Source: Sinotaia quadrata (taxonomy: Eukaryota > Mollusca > Gastropoda > Architaenioglossa > Viviparidae). From it: a stretch of 64,000 bases of DNA. Location of the stretch: NCBI GenBank assembly GCA_028829895.1, contig CM054181.1, forward strand, positions 100,738,360-100,802,359, written 5' to 3'. The notes beneath the pieces were generated by a model. The model made no database searches. It saw nothing but the letters and a program-made list of their open reading frames with translations, and was not told where the DNA came from. Position 1 is the stretch's first letter. Each line of letters starts with the position of its first letter. The translations under genes and the position numbers were made by a program. This document shows positions 11,599 to 25,000 of the stretch, one piece after another.

Positions 11599-13041
11599 CC
11601 ACCATCACCATCACCACAACCACCACCATCATCACAGTTTTATTGTTAATGTTATCCAATATATTGCAACACTCTCATATCTGGTATAGTAATCATTTAA
11701 TTATTTAAAACAACATAAGAGGGAACTTAGTAGCAATGTTTCAGACTAGTAAAAATACATCTGATTATACCCATTGAAACAGGCAAACCCCATTTATTAC
11801 AAAGAAAATGTACCATGTAATTCTGTTGTGCAAGATTCTACCACTTTCTCAAGGAATGCATTCTCCCACTTCTCAGTAAATCAGCCAGATTTCTATTTTT
11901 AGTATAGGCATACTTCATGTCAGTTCAAGAAATATATACTTATAAAATGGATATATCTATGGAGAATAGTATAATAAAATGATGTGATTAGTCTTCAGAA
12001 CAATGCATTTAATGTTTCTCACCATCTTTCTTGAGTCAGTTCTTATACAGTGAACTCTCATTATAACGCAATAATTGGAGTCCATAAAATCAGATTCATT
12101 AATAGTGGGGTTGCATTAATGTGAGGTTTTACAATACATGTACTTTCAACTGATTGCATCTAACAACACCGCCAAGCCCAGCCAACATGTTGGCAGCTTT
12201 AGTTCTTTGATGTTTATTAAATTGTGAGAATCTTTTTTCAACCACCGCTTTGTCTGCTGCTTGGCTGTGTATGCAGTTAAAGAAGAATCACTTGTCAGCT
12301 ATTGTTTGTGCAATGATTGTATACAGAATTAATTGAATATAATCACAAAGACGACTTACTGGCTTTACTCATGGATCAGTAATTAGTAACAATCCCAACA
12401 ATGTTTATTTAGGCGTAACACTTCAAGAACCTGGTGAAATTGTTAAATTTCAGATCATTTTATATTAAAAGTCATATGTGAACTTTTCTCAAAAATGATA
12501 ATAAACGTTTTACACACTATTTCTCGTACTTTAAAAAAAAAATTTTCCTGGTGCGAGAAAAATACGCATACATGAATTTCAAATTTCAGGAACCATGCCA
12601 CGATAATATTACATATATATTCAAATTCATATGCATCTCATCCCCAAAATGAAGTTAAATATTTCTTTTTATCTCCTTTTCATGTATTCTGAAAAAAATT
12701 TCATGTGCAAACGAATATATGAAATTTTTGAAGTCATGCCATGACTGCATTATATCCGAATTCATGTTATAACGGGGTTCCACTGTACTCCTATAATTTA
12801 TTACTTGCTTTCAGAGAATTTTAATACTGTATATATTTCTGTTATTACATTACTTTTTTTAACAGGATATTTGCACATCAGGAGCATGCTATTTGAAATA
12901 AATGAGTTAATGAGTTTAAGTCTTACTTATAAACTATTATGATGTTTATATAATAGATCTATGAAAATACATTAGTTCCTTTGATAAAATTAGACATATT
13001 TTTTTATCTTTTCTTTTTTTATTTTTCTTGACTAAAGTATG

Positions 13042-13075
<34 letters not shown>

Positions 13076-16000
13076 GAAACAGCATACATGTGACGTGAGT
13101 ATGTGCTGGTGGGGGGGGGGTAGTTAGGGTGGGATGGGTGAGTGTTTTTGTTTAAATGCAGCATTGCAGTGACACTGACAGCATTTCTACTACAGGAGGT
13201 GTTTTGTATGCAGACGAATCTTGTGCAATTGTGTTTTTGTATTAACTTGTATGCAGATGAATCTTGTGCAAATGTGTTTTTGTATTAACTAGTGCAGTGC
13301 ACAAAATATTTTACTAAAATTACTAAATATTTGTTCAGTTTTGAGCTGCGTGAACTAGAATCTAAACTGAAGGCTGCCTATATGAACAAGGAGCGTGCTG
13401 CACAGCTTGCTGAGAAAGAGGCTAACAAATTTGATGAAATGGTAATTTATCCTTCCAGTTGGAACAACCTGCTTAAAATTTTGATTCAGTTATAGTATTC
13501 TCCATTTAAAAGAACAGATGTTTTGATCATATATTCAAGTATACCTGTCCTGAAAGTTTCATATGTAGTGTTATCATAATAATATTATTGTTGAGGGCAT
13601 TGACTTTTCTCTTTTGACTGTTCTAATAATTTTCATTATGAAAAATCATATACTGTCTCCAACATACCTACACCTATAGTCAGATTTTGTTCATAGTCAG
13701 AAGTCAAGAACCATATAAATCAAAATTACATTTTGGTAGTGAAATTAATTGGTAATCTGTATTATGAATTTAGATATAAATTGCTAATATATACCTTTAC
13801 AAATATTTATTACAAAACAAACACTTTTTATTCAAATAAGAAAATATAATTGAAATTTTAAGATGTACCATTGCAAATGCTCATAATTGGGACATTTTAG
13901 AAACTATTTAACTTTTGTTGTAAATGCAGTCAGTCACAAGACAAGGAACCATAAATTGGGCATTGCCTTTACTTAATTTTCAGTGTACTATTTAATTCAT
14001 AAGATTTAGTTGCTTGTAATGAGGATTTTAATTAAAGGCAAAAGAAAATCACTATGCAGACTTAAAATTATTGAAAAAGTGAAAAGTGGTTTAAGATGTT
14101 CTAATTAGTTATAAATTAACTTCTAAGATACTGAATGATATTCAGTAAATGTCAAAAAAATAATTTCTGACATATCTGTTTTGAGAAGTTTACAATTTTG
14201 ACTGAAATTTTTACTTAATTACTTTTTAAACATTTAAATAAACAGTGGTAGAAGAATTTTTTATTTTAAATGTCAAATTAATGGGAGCTAACTCTTCATT
14301 GATAAACTTTTTTTAATTGATTTTCATGCCTTACAGTGTATTTGTTTACCTGAAGTTAAATTACTAAGTCTTTTTAATGTGTGTGTGTTTGTGAATTAAA
14401 TAAAAAAATAGATTATGATCTAGATCAGAGGCAGGCCAGATAAAACTGTTGGAACAGTTCGTGAGCTAGATGGATGATTAAAGGTCACAAAGTCCAGAAA
14501 GTTCAGAATATATGAGAACAAAAGTAATTTTAAAAGGTGATGTTAAAAAAATAACTCAATTTCAATGAAAAGTTAATGAGATGGATGGTGTTGCTTACAA
14601 TGTTAGTGATTCAATGACAGACATAATTGATGTGATGGACAAGTGGGCTGGATGACAATGTTAACTGTGTATAGCTTGGTGGGCCAGACAAAAAAAATTT
14701 CGCAGGTCAGATTTGGCCCACAGGCCGTAGTTTGCCTGACCCTGATCTAGATGGTAGTTGTTAAATATTATTTTATTGATACTATGATAGTCATCAAGTA
14801 CCAGAGAATAAAAATTCAGTGCAGTGTATTTTACCTAAAGTTGATTGTTTACAATTGTTTCATGTGTGTAATTACTAAAATAAATTAAGTCTTTCTCAAA
14901 AAAAGATCTTAGATTTATTAGTAAGAACTTCACATTTCATTACAAATAGTTGTAAGTAAAATCCAACTGAAATGGTTTTTAGCAATAAATTTTGTCTGCT
15001 ATAATATTGTACAATTTTGTATTTAGAGGAATGGAATTTTTGCAATCTCTAACTTACTGATAGACCAATGTCCATTGTCTTTATTAGATAATATTTTATA
15101 TATATTTATTACTGGTAACATTCTTTATTAGATAAATAATAAGATTGTGATGTATTATGTTAATGGTGAAGCAGTAATGTGTTGGTAATGTTTCAACTAA
15201 TTCTTTTCATTTTCTTTCTTTCATTAAGTTATACAAATTTTTATTCTTATAAACATTTACATTCAATTCTAATAATAAAAACTACTTTCATTAGTGCTTT
15301 GTTCATTTGAATGTGTTGTCAGATAGTGGTTTATGAAATTATTTGCATCTGTCTCTCATGGAAGTTTTTTAAAATTGTTCTTAAACTTACAGAAGTTATC
15401 AGCTTGATATCTGTAGTCTATGTTTAAAAAATAAGCAGATAATGATGCATTTAAGAAAGAAAAAAAATGATTCAGTCAGCCTTTAGATGGAAAGTATTAA
15501 AACAATTTATAAAAGCAAACTATATTTAAAACTTTTGTCTCCAGTAGAATTATTAAACATTACTGATCATGATACATGTATTAGTAAAATAAAATTCTTG
15601 TGGCAAAATAGTATCTAAAACAATTAAATGTTTCTTAGCCCATTGGTTCTGAATGAATTAATCTCTATACTAGATCTGATCTTGGAACATAATTTTGTCA
15701 TTTCACACTTTTTATCACCTTGCACAACTTCAGATATTCCCAAAACAGTTCAGTATATAAAATGCTAAAATTTGGCCAATTTCTTTTATTTTTAAATAAT
15801 AATAAGTGTGTTTGTGTGTGCGATATATAGAAGATCAAAGCTTCTAACACTATTTTCAGGCTGGAAACTGCACTTTAGCTGTTTAGCATTCACAGATTAT
15901 AGTAAACAGACAGAAGAATAGGGCATTTGTGTTTGAGCTGCTTATGTTGTTATTTAGCAACATTTTTCAAGGAAAAATATGTTACTGCCAAGTCTTTCAC

Positions 16001-19000
16001 TTTGAGCCTTTTATTACATCTAAAAGGTGTTTTCATAAGTGATCTCTGTATATATTGGTTTCAAGCTGTTTAAGTTGCGTATAGTAAGAAAAAAGTTAAC
16101 ATTTGTGTTTTTTTGGGTATTTATATTTGTCACTTATTAGAAGGTTTTTTTCTGAACATTAATTTATTTTCAAATTTTAATGAAACACTTTGGTTATTTT
16201 TGTATGCATGTTTTGTTTGTTACTGTTATTGTTCCAGAAACGTGATTCAGAAATTGCCCGAACAATGAAGGAACTAAATGAACGGGCAAAAGAGGCTGAG
16301 CGGGAACGGGAGGTGGAGCGCTATAGAGAGATGATCCGATACCAGCAAGAGTTGGAGCGGCAGCTGGAAGAGCAAGAAAAGAAGCGACAACAAGCCTATG
16401 AAGAATTTCTCAAGGAGAAACTCATGATTGATGAAATTGTCCGTAAGATTTATGAAGAGGATCAGAGGTGGGTAGAATGTCTGGGGTTTGGTTTAATTCT
16501 TTCAGTAATAATCAGTTACTTGTCTTTCTGTATTATCTGTTTATTGTGTGTTTAACTTTAAGGGATGGGGTTTGATATGTATATTTGTAAATTGAGCTGG
16601 AAACATTATTAATTGTTATGTTAAAATTATGCACTGATTCTTGGAGCATTGTATATTTTTTTTATAGGTTTATTCAGTGAACAGTTTACTTTTATATTGA
16701 ATTTGAAATTATGACTTAGATTAGTGTTCATTTCTGCAGAAATGGCTGTTAAATGAATTTTAGTGAAAGCATTTAAGAATGAGATATGTAAAACCTGATA
16801 TAGATCAGATAGTCTCTTAGCTGTGGATAATCAGGGCTTAATTAAACTACAATTTCAGATTGCTTTAACTTTCTAATCTCTCTTCTCTGTATGAATGGAT
16901 GTCAGTTTGATCACTAATTTGATTAGCATTAGAAGTATAGTCTGCACTTACCTCTTCTTTCAATTTACATAGAGACTCAGCATAAAAGTCTTCTGCCATT
17001 TCTTCATTGTCTTATACATTTATTATTTTTCCTGGAAGAACTATACTGGCAATCTCTAAATTTTTTGGACATGTTTGAAAACAACCTATTCTTCTCTGTA
17101 GATGAAAGTTTCAGATAACAAAATCTCTTTAATGCTTATGTCATTACAGTTCAGATCTATTAAAAAAAAAAGTGTTTTGTATATCTGTATAATAATAATA
17201 ATAATAATACTCTCTTGTTGTCACTTAATGTAAGAAAAAATATTCATATTTAAAGTGAACAGATCTTACACTGTTCCACTATAGCTCTTATTTAGGAACA
17301 AATCTTATTACAAAATTAGTGGCTGATTTACATACATGAAAAGTGTAAAAGTTTGATATGTATGCTGTCAAACTGTCCAATGCCACTAGATAAAATATTT
17401 TATTTAATAAGTCTTCACTATATTTCACAGTGAAAGCATTAAATTGGGCAGAAGTTATCATTTTAAAACACTCATATTACAATATATCTAAAGAGTATTT
17501 ATAAATCTGTTTTAATTGTATGTTTTCCATTAAACTGAATAATGCAGCAATTAAATACAAATGTTATTATGTTAACATTAGTTTGAATTTTGTATGATAA
17601 CTTCTTTGTGTCACCATTCCCTTAATTGACTCCTGTACATTCAGCCATCACAAGATATAGGTCATGACTTAAAATTATATGAAATAATATTGCAAAGAAT
17701 CTTTTAATGACATAAAACTGATATAAATTGATGTTTGTCATGAACTTAAGAATGTTTTTGTGAAGTTTACTTATGCATGGTGAAGTGATAAATTAAAACC
17801 ATAAGAGCTGCAGTGTTTGAAAATAGTTTTACAAGAAAAAAGAAGTTTGCACAATTTTCTGAGAATTATATATATGAGTTTTTATGACAACTTTTCTGTG
17901 TATTATGTCCAAACATATTTTTTCTAAGCTTGTTTTCACTGTGCATTGCAGAGAGCTAGAGAGGGAGATGGAAAAAAAGAAGATGACTCAGCAGTTTATT
18001 CAACAATTCAAACGTTCGAGAGAGGAATGGAAGCAAAAAGAGAAAGAAAAGATGGAAGAGGAAAACCGTAGAATCATGGCATTTGCTGCCAGTCAGCGAC
18101 AACGTGAAGAGGCTCTTCAAGCACATAAGAAAGAAAGAGATGAAGCTCTGGACCGTGTTCAGAAAGCAGTAAGTAGTATTTATTCTTTCAGTAACTTCTG
18201 GGGTTGTATTGTTTCTTTCATTGAACACGAGTAATATTTATTCTTTAAGTAGACTCTGGAGCAATATTTATTCTTTCAGTAAACTCTGGAGCAATATTTA
18301 TTCTTTCAGTAAACTCTGGAGCAATATTTATTCTTTCAGTAAACTGTAGAGTAGTATTGTTTCTTTCAGTAAATACTAGAGTAGTATTATTTCTTTCAGT
18401 AAACTTTTGATTAGTATTCTTTCTTTCAGTAAACACTAGTGTTGTTTCTTTCTGTAAACTTTTGATTAGTATTGTTTCTTTCAGTAGACACTTGAGTTGT
18501 TTTGTTTCTTTCAGTAAACTTTTGATTAGTATTGTATCTTTCAGTAAACACTAGAGTAGTATTGTTTCTTTCAGTAAACATAGAGTAGTGTTGTTTCTTT
18601 CAGTAAACTTTAGAGTAGTAGTGTTTCTTTAAGTAAACACTAGAGTAGTATTGTTTCTTTCAATAACACTAGAGTAGTATTGTTTCTTTCAGTAAACTTT
18701 TGATTAGTATTGTTTCTTTCAGTAAACTTTTGATTAGTATTGTTTCTTTCAATTAAACACTAGAGTAGTATTGTTTCTTTCAGTAAACTCTAGAGTAGTA
18801 TTGTTTCTTTCAGTAAACACTAGAGTAGTATTGTTTCTTTCAGTAAACTTTTGATTAGTATTGTTTCTTTCAGTAAACTTTTGATTTGTATTGTTTCTAT
18901 CAATTAAACACTAGAGTAGTATTGTTTCTTTCAGTAAACACTAGAGTAGTATTGTTTCTTTCAGTAAACTCTAGAGTAGTATTGTTTCTTTCAGTAAACA

Positions 19001-22000
19001 CTAGAGTAGTATTGTTTCTTTCAGTAAACTTTTGATTAGTATTGTTTCTTTCAGTAAACTTTTGATTAGTATTGTTTCTTACAGTAAACACTAGAGTAGT
19101 ATTGTTTCTTTCAGTACACTTTTGAGTAGTATCATTTCTTTCAGTAAACACTAGAGTAGTATTGTTTCTTTCAGTAAACTTTTGAGTAGTATTGTTTCTT
19201 TAAGTAAACTCTAGAGTAGTATTGTTTCTTTCAGTAAACTTTTGATTAGTATTGTTTCTTTAAGTAAACTCTAGAGTAGTATTGTTTCTTTCAGTAAACA
19301 CTAGAGTAGTATTGTTTCTTTCAGTACACTTTTGAGTAGTATCATTTCTTTCAGTAAACACTAGAGTAGCATTGTTTCTTTCAATAAACACTAGAATAGT
19401 ATTGTTTCTTTAAGTAAACTTTTTTTTAGCATTGTTTCTTTAGTAAACTTTTGAGTAGTATTGTTTCTTTAAGTAAACTTTTGAGTAGTATTGTTTCTTT
19501 CAGTAAACGTACAATAAACTTTTGAGTAGTATTGTTTCTTTAAGTAAACTTTTGAGTAGTATTGTTTCTTTAAGTAAACTTTTTTTTAGCATTGTTTCTT
19601 TAGTAAACTTTTGAGTAGTATTGTTTCTTTAAGTAAACTTTTGAGTAGTATTGTTTCTTTCAGTAAACTTTTGGAGTAGTATTGTTTCTTTCAGTAAACT
19701 TTTGAGTAGTATTGTTTCTTTCAGTAAACGTACAATAAACTTTTGAGTAGCATTGTTTCTTTCAGTAAATATTTTAGTAATATTCTTTCTTTAAGTAAAC
19801 TTTCGAGTAGTATAATTCTTTCATAATCACCTAAGCAGTACTTTTCATTCATAAAACCAATTGCAGAAACAGTATGAAATCATGAACATAATCATATTAT
19901 CAAATCTTGGTCAATAATTTGTATCTGTTGAGAAGTATAGTTCCATAATCTTTTGAAAAGTATCTTTCCATTATTTACTGAGAAGTATCATTCCATCTCT
20001 ACTGAGAAGTATATTTCCATAATCTACCCAGAAGTATCTTTCCATAATTTGCTGAGAAGTGTCTTTCCATAATCTTGGAGAAGTATTTTTTTGTAATCTA
20101 CTGAGAAGTATCTTCCCATAATCTACTGAGAAATGTCTTTCCATAATCTACTGAGAAGTGTCTTTCCATAATATACTAAGCATTATTTGTCTTTCCATAA
20201 TCTACTGAGAAGTGTCTTTCTATAATCTACCGAGAAGTGTCTTTCCATAATCTACTGAGAAATGTCTTTCCATAATATACCGAGAAATGTCTTTCCATAA
20301 TCTACCGAGAAATGTTTTTCCATACTCTACTAAGAAATGTTTTTCCATACTCTACTAAGAAATGTCTTTCCATAATCTACCGAGAAGTGTCTTTCCATAT
20401 AATCTACTGAGAAATGTCTTTCCATACTCTACTGAGAAATGTTTTTCCATACTCTACTAAGAAATGTCTTTCCATAATGTACTGAGAAGTGTCTTTCCAT
20501 AATCTACCGAGAAGTGTCTTTCCATAATCTACTGAGAAATGTCTTTCCATACTCTACTGAGAAATGTTTTTCCATACTCTACTAAGAAATGTCTTTCCAT
20601 AATCTACTGAGAAGTGTCTTTCCATAATCTATTGAGAAGTGTCTTTCTATATCAGGGGTTTCTAAACTACGGCCCGCGAGGCCCTCATGTGGCCCGTGGA
20701 AACCTTTTTGTCTATGGAAAGAAATTATGGAAATTTACGTGTATCCTGCCAAGATCAGCCACCGTTAAATTTTTCTATCTCTAATCTCTGAGAGTTGAGA
20801 GGGAACAAACAACTTCTGACCATGATTCAGAATAAAGGAGCGTTATTGATATGGGTCACTGATTTTTCATAAGTCGGACATATTCTTAGTATTCAGTCCA
20901 CCCAGTCTATAATATATGAGCAGTCAACCATGACTATTAGACAAAGCCATTGAGTTGCAAGCAAATGACCTCTTAGGGACAAGTTCAAAGAAGGGCTGGT
21001 GGTTTTTTACCAGTTTTCCCCAAGGAAGACTTTCCTAATGTCAAAACCTTTGCATCAAGGTTCCTTTTAATCTTTGGAACAACATACCAGTGTGAACAAA
21101 CATTTTCAAAATGAAAATACATGAAGAACAATTTGAGAACTTGTCCGATGATAATCTCAGGTCACTGTTGATGTTAGGGACATCAAATCTAAAGCCAGAA
21201 ATGTCTCCTATTTTGGCATCCAGGAAACACATTTCACCATTCCCACTAATACGGGTGTTCATGTGTAGTGTATCAATGCATTATTAAATAATAACTGAAT
21301 AAAATAATATTAAATAAATAATTAAAAACAACATCCATGTAGTCGGCCCCGAACTACTGTTTGATAGTTAATGCGGCCCTTGGGCTGAAAAGTTTGGAGA
21401 CCCCTATTATTATGTAAAGTGTCTTTCCATAAATCTACTGAGAAGTATCTTTCAACATTATTCTGTGAAGTGTCTTTCCATAATCTATTGAGAAGTGTCT
21501 TTCTGTAATCTACTGAGCAACTGAACAAGATTGACTCCTTCAGTAATATACTGAACAGTATTTTCTGTTCAGTATCCCCAAAGTTTTATGTCTTTTCAGT
21601 AATCTTGAACAAGATTATCATTTTGATAAATTTTCCTGAATACGTATCTGTCACCCCATTTATATCTTCAAGTCTCTTGATTTTCTGTGTTGCTTATATT
21701 CTTTTTCTCCCATGTAGTGACATAAAAGTATTTTGATTTTCTTGCATTATGATAATACTTATTTTCTATTCTTCCTGACTGATAAATTTGGTTTGCACTG
21801 TGTTCAGAATTCTAAATTGAATTTTTGTATTTAATTTTCTAAATACATAAATCATTTGTTTAATAAGGATAGATATTTAGAGAAAGAACTAAAACATTTT
21901 GAGAATGCAAAGAAATCAATTTTATTTTTCAATTTGAATATATTCAAATATTGAATGAAGTCTGTTTACTCAACTGAATTTTTTTTAGTCTTGGTCAGTC

Positions 22001-25000
22001 ACAACTACTTTAGACAGATGATTTTATTTTTTCCTAAAGTATGAAACGTTATTTAATTGACTATGAAACTCTGAAATTAGTTAATCTTATTGCTGACTGA
22101 TCATTCTGCAGTTTCTAATGAAATGCTGCTTATCTCCTGATAGATCATTACTTACTGCACAAATATCTTGTGTACTTGGTTGATTTTTTCATTAAATGTT
22201 AAGTTTGCCTTTCTATCTTTTTGTCTGTGTATATTCTTATTCTTTAAAGTTCTTTTTTTTTTTTAATTGCTCAGACTTAAGTTAATAATTAAAGAAATTT
22301 ATTTCCAATCTTTGATAATATAACATTTATTTCTTCTCATTTAGTAGCGCAGTAAATTTTTGTAACTTGCATGGGTTTATTTAATAGCACTTTTATTTGT
22401 TTTACATGGTTAATGTTTGAGCTTTTAATTTTTATAAATAATTTTTATTTAAATTTTTCATATAATTAACATGGGCTGTAAAGTACGTTTCTGAAAAGAA
22501 GCATGGTTTTGAGTTCTTTTCCCTTAAAACATTACTATCATAATACAAATATGCAGTACACAAGTATACTTTAGATTCTTTATGAAATAATCTTGAGAAT
22601 TGTCTTGATTATCTTTCTTTCATAGCTTTCTGATGAGATTGCTCGCAAAGATGCTGAACGGGAGGAAATGGAAAGAGTTCGTCTTGAGTTGTATCTGGAA
22701 GAACAGGAGGAAAAAGAACGACAAAAAGAAAAGGTAAGTAATTTTTTCATGCTGAAATTCTATATTTACAGACTATTTTTAAATTGTAAGTTTAGTACAA
22801 TGATTATATTTTTTAAGTTATATATTTTTGTTGTCTTAAAATAATTGTGTTTAATAGTTACATAATATATATATTGGAACCACACATAATATTAATAATT
22901 AATTCAACAAATTATTGATGAGAAATTAATGTTATGGGAATTATAGTAAGTAAATGTAATCTAAATAGTGAAACAAATTTTGTTGATTAAATAATAAATA
23001 TGGATTTAATATATTACCTTAGACTAAGAAAATCTGTTTAATATCTGATTTTAAAAAGTGATTAAAAACCATAATCAGCCATTATAATTCTTGTATTCAC
23101 ACGGTTTTGCTATAATTTCTTGTTTGGTTTGCAGTGAAATTGTTTTTCTGGTCAGTTTTTCATTATTTGCCTTTTATAAGCACTATTACTTAATGATACT
23201 TTAATTAATAAAGTTAGATATGGTTACAGGAGCTCTTTTCTCTAAAGAAACACAGCCAACTATATAAGGCCAAAACACTCTATAACAATGGTTCTGATTG
23301 GTTGAGATGAACTTTGAACTCATTTGTAGATTCCAACTGTCCAAATTTGGTGCAAATGTGGAAATGCATAGATTCCAACATGCTGTGAATACACATTCAT
23401 CAAGAGAAGGCTTAACATTATGTGAAATATTGTTGTGCAAACTTGACTTTGTCTTTAATGAAAACTGTTGGATTACATTTCAGATGGATTGAAACCCTTA
23501 GTAGATCTGTTTGTATTTTGCAGATGGACCTGGAGAACCGGCTAAGACAAAGAATAGAGTTGCAGAAAACACATGCACAGCAAATGCAATACAAAGCAAT
23601 GCGAGTACAGGCAGAAAAAGAAGAAGAAGATCAGTTCCGCCAACAGGTACATTAGATATTTTCTGTTTTATCCTTTCTATCTGTTTTGCTGTTATATTGA
23701 TTGTTACATTCAGTTGCATTCGTTTCTTTTTATAAATACACTAAGCACCTACTACTAGGAATTACTTCAGTCATTTTGATAATGCTGTTTACTCAGTAAG
23801 TTGTCTGCCTTTACTGCTTATATTCGTGAGCTTTAGTTTACATCCAGCTATCACTTTATAGCAAATAAATTATTTAGTTAGTATGGCTTTGAGTTCACAG
23901 TATGATATAGTATAAATAGGATATTTATATTGTTATTCATTCATTGTATGTGGTGTATTCAGTGTACTCTTTGAATTTGATTTGTCATTACAAACCATGT
24001 GTTGCCTTTGTCAGTGGGGAGATATGTATTAGAATTTAATGCCCAGCCCCCTTCTCACCCAAAGTATTTATCTACCGTTCCCTTTTCATAATGATAATTT
24101 AAAACCATTTAATAACTAATGTGCCTTACTGAAAAGCAGTTTTGATGTTATTGCTCAGTTTAACATCTCAGAATATGTGTGGATGTACAATGACTAAATT
24201 TTGTTGTATGGTAACGTGAAATAACCAAACTAAAATTACTAAACTGTCAGAGATATCTAACAGACCTTTATAAGGAAACTCTGTCATGGTTTATTACTGG
24301 TAACTTCAGTCATTATAAATCTTGTAACAGCCATTTAAAAAGGAATTACAAGTTCATCCCATTTGATACATGGAGAAAGAAGTTAGAAGGTAAAGAAAAA
24401 CAAGAGAATATATCCACATTGCCTTTTGTACTTTTGTTAATTGATCAATCCTTAGATCCACTGATCAAAAAGACATTTTCTTTCTTGCCATTTAATTAAA
24501 GAAAAATAGTATAAGAAAAGGATACTTTAAAATATTTCAGTTTCCATTAAGATGAATGAGTAACAGATGTTCAAAATATTTCTTAATTCCATTTTTAAAA
24601 AGATGGCAGGTGTAGTCTCTCTTCTACTTAGGCTCTTACTTGTGGACATAAGTTATTTTATGAAGTTAAAACTAACATGAAAAAATGCCCGTACTTGTTA
24701 CATCAATTATTTTATTTACTTTGGATATAGGTTATTTTACTAAGTTAAAACTAACATGAAAATATTTCCTTGTGGATATTATTTATTTGATTAAGTTAAA
24801 ACTAATATGACAACATGCATATTGCATAATTTTCAGATGCTTGCCAAGTTTGCAGAAGATGATCGTATTGAACAGATGAATGCTAATAAACGCCGATTAA
24901 AGCAGATGGAACATAGGCGAGCAGTAGAGCGCCTCTTGGAGGAGCGTCGTATTCAGTATGCAATGGAACGTGAGCGTGAAGCTGCTGAGCGACTGGAAGA

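Noticed and set aside
18900..19151. Minus-strand frame with a repeated FTERNNTT pattern
   Set aside because: It is the 30-bp minisatellite read as ten-residue repeats inside MNS1 intron 6; not a protein.
23201..23500. Overlapping frames on both strands in MNS1 intron 7
   Set aside because: Open by chance in a slightly less AT-rich patch; no recognisable domain.
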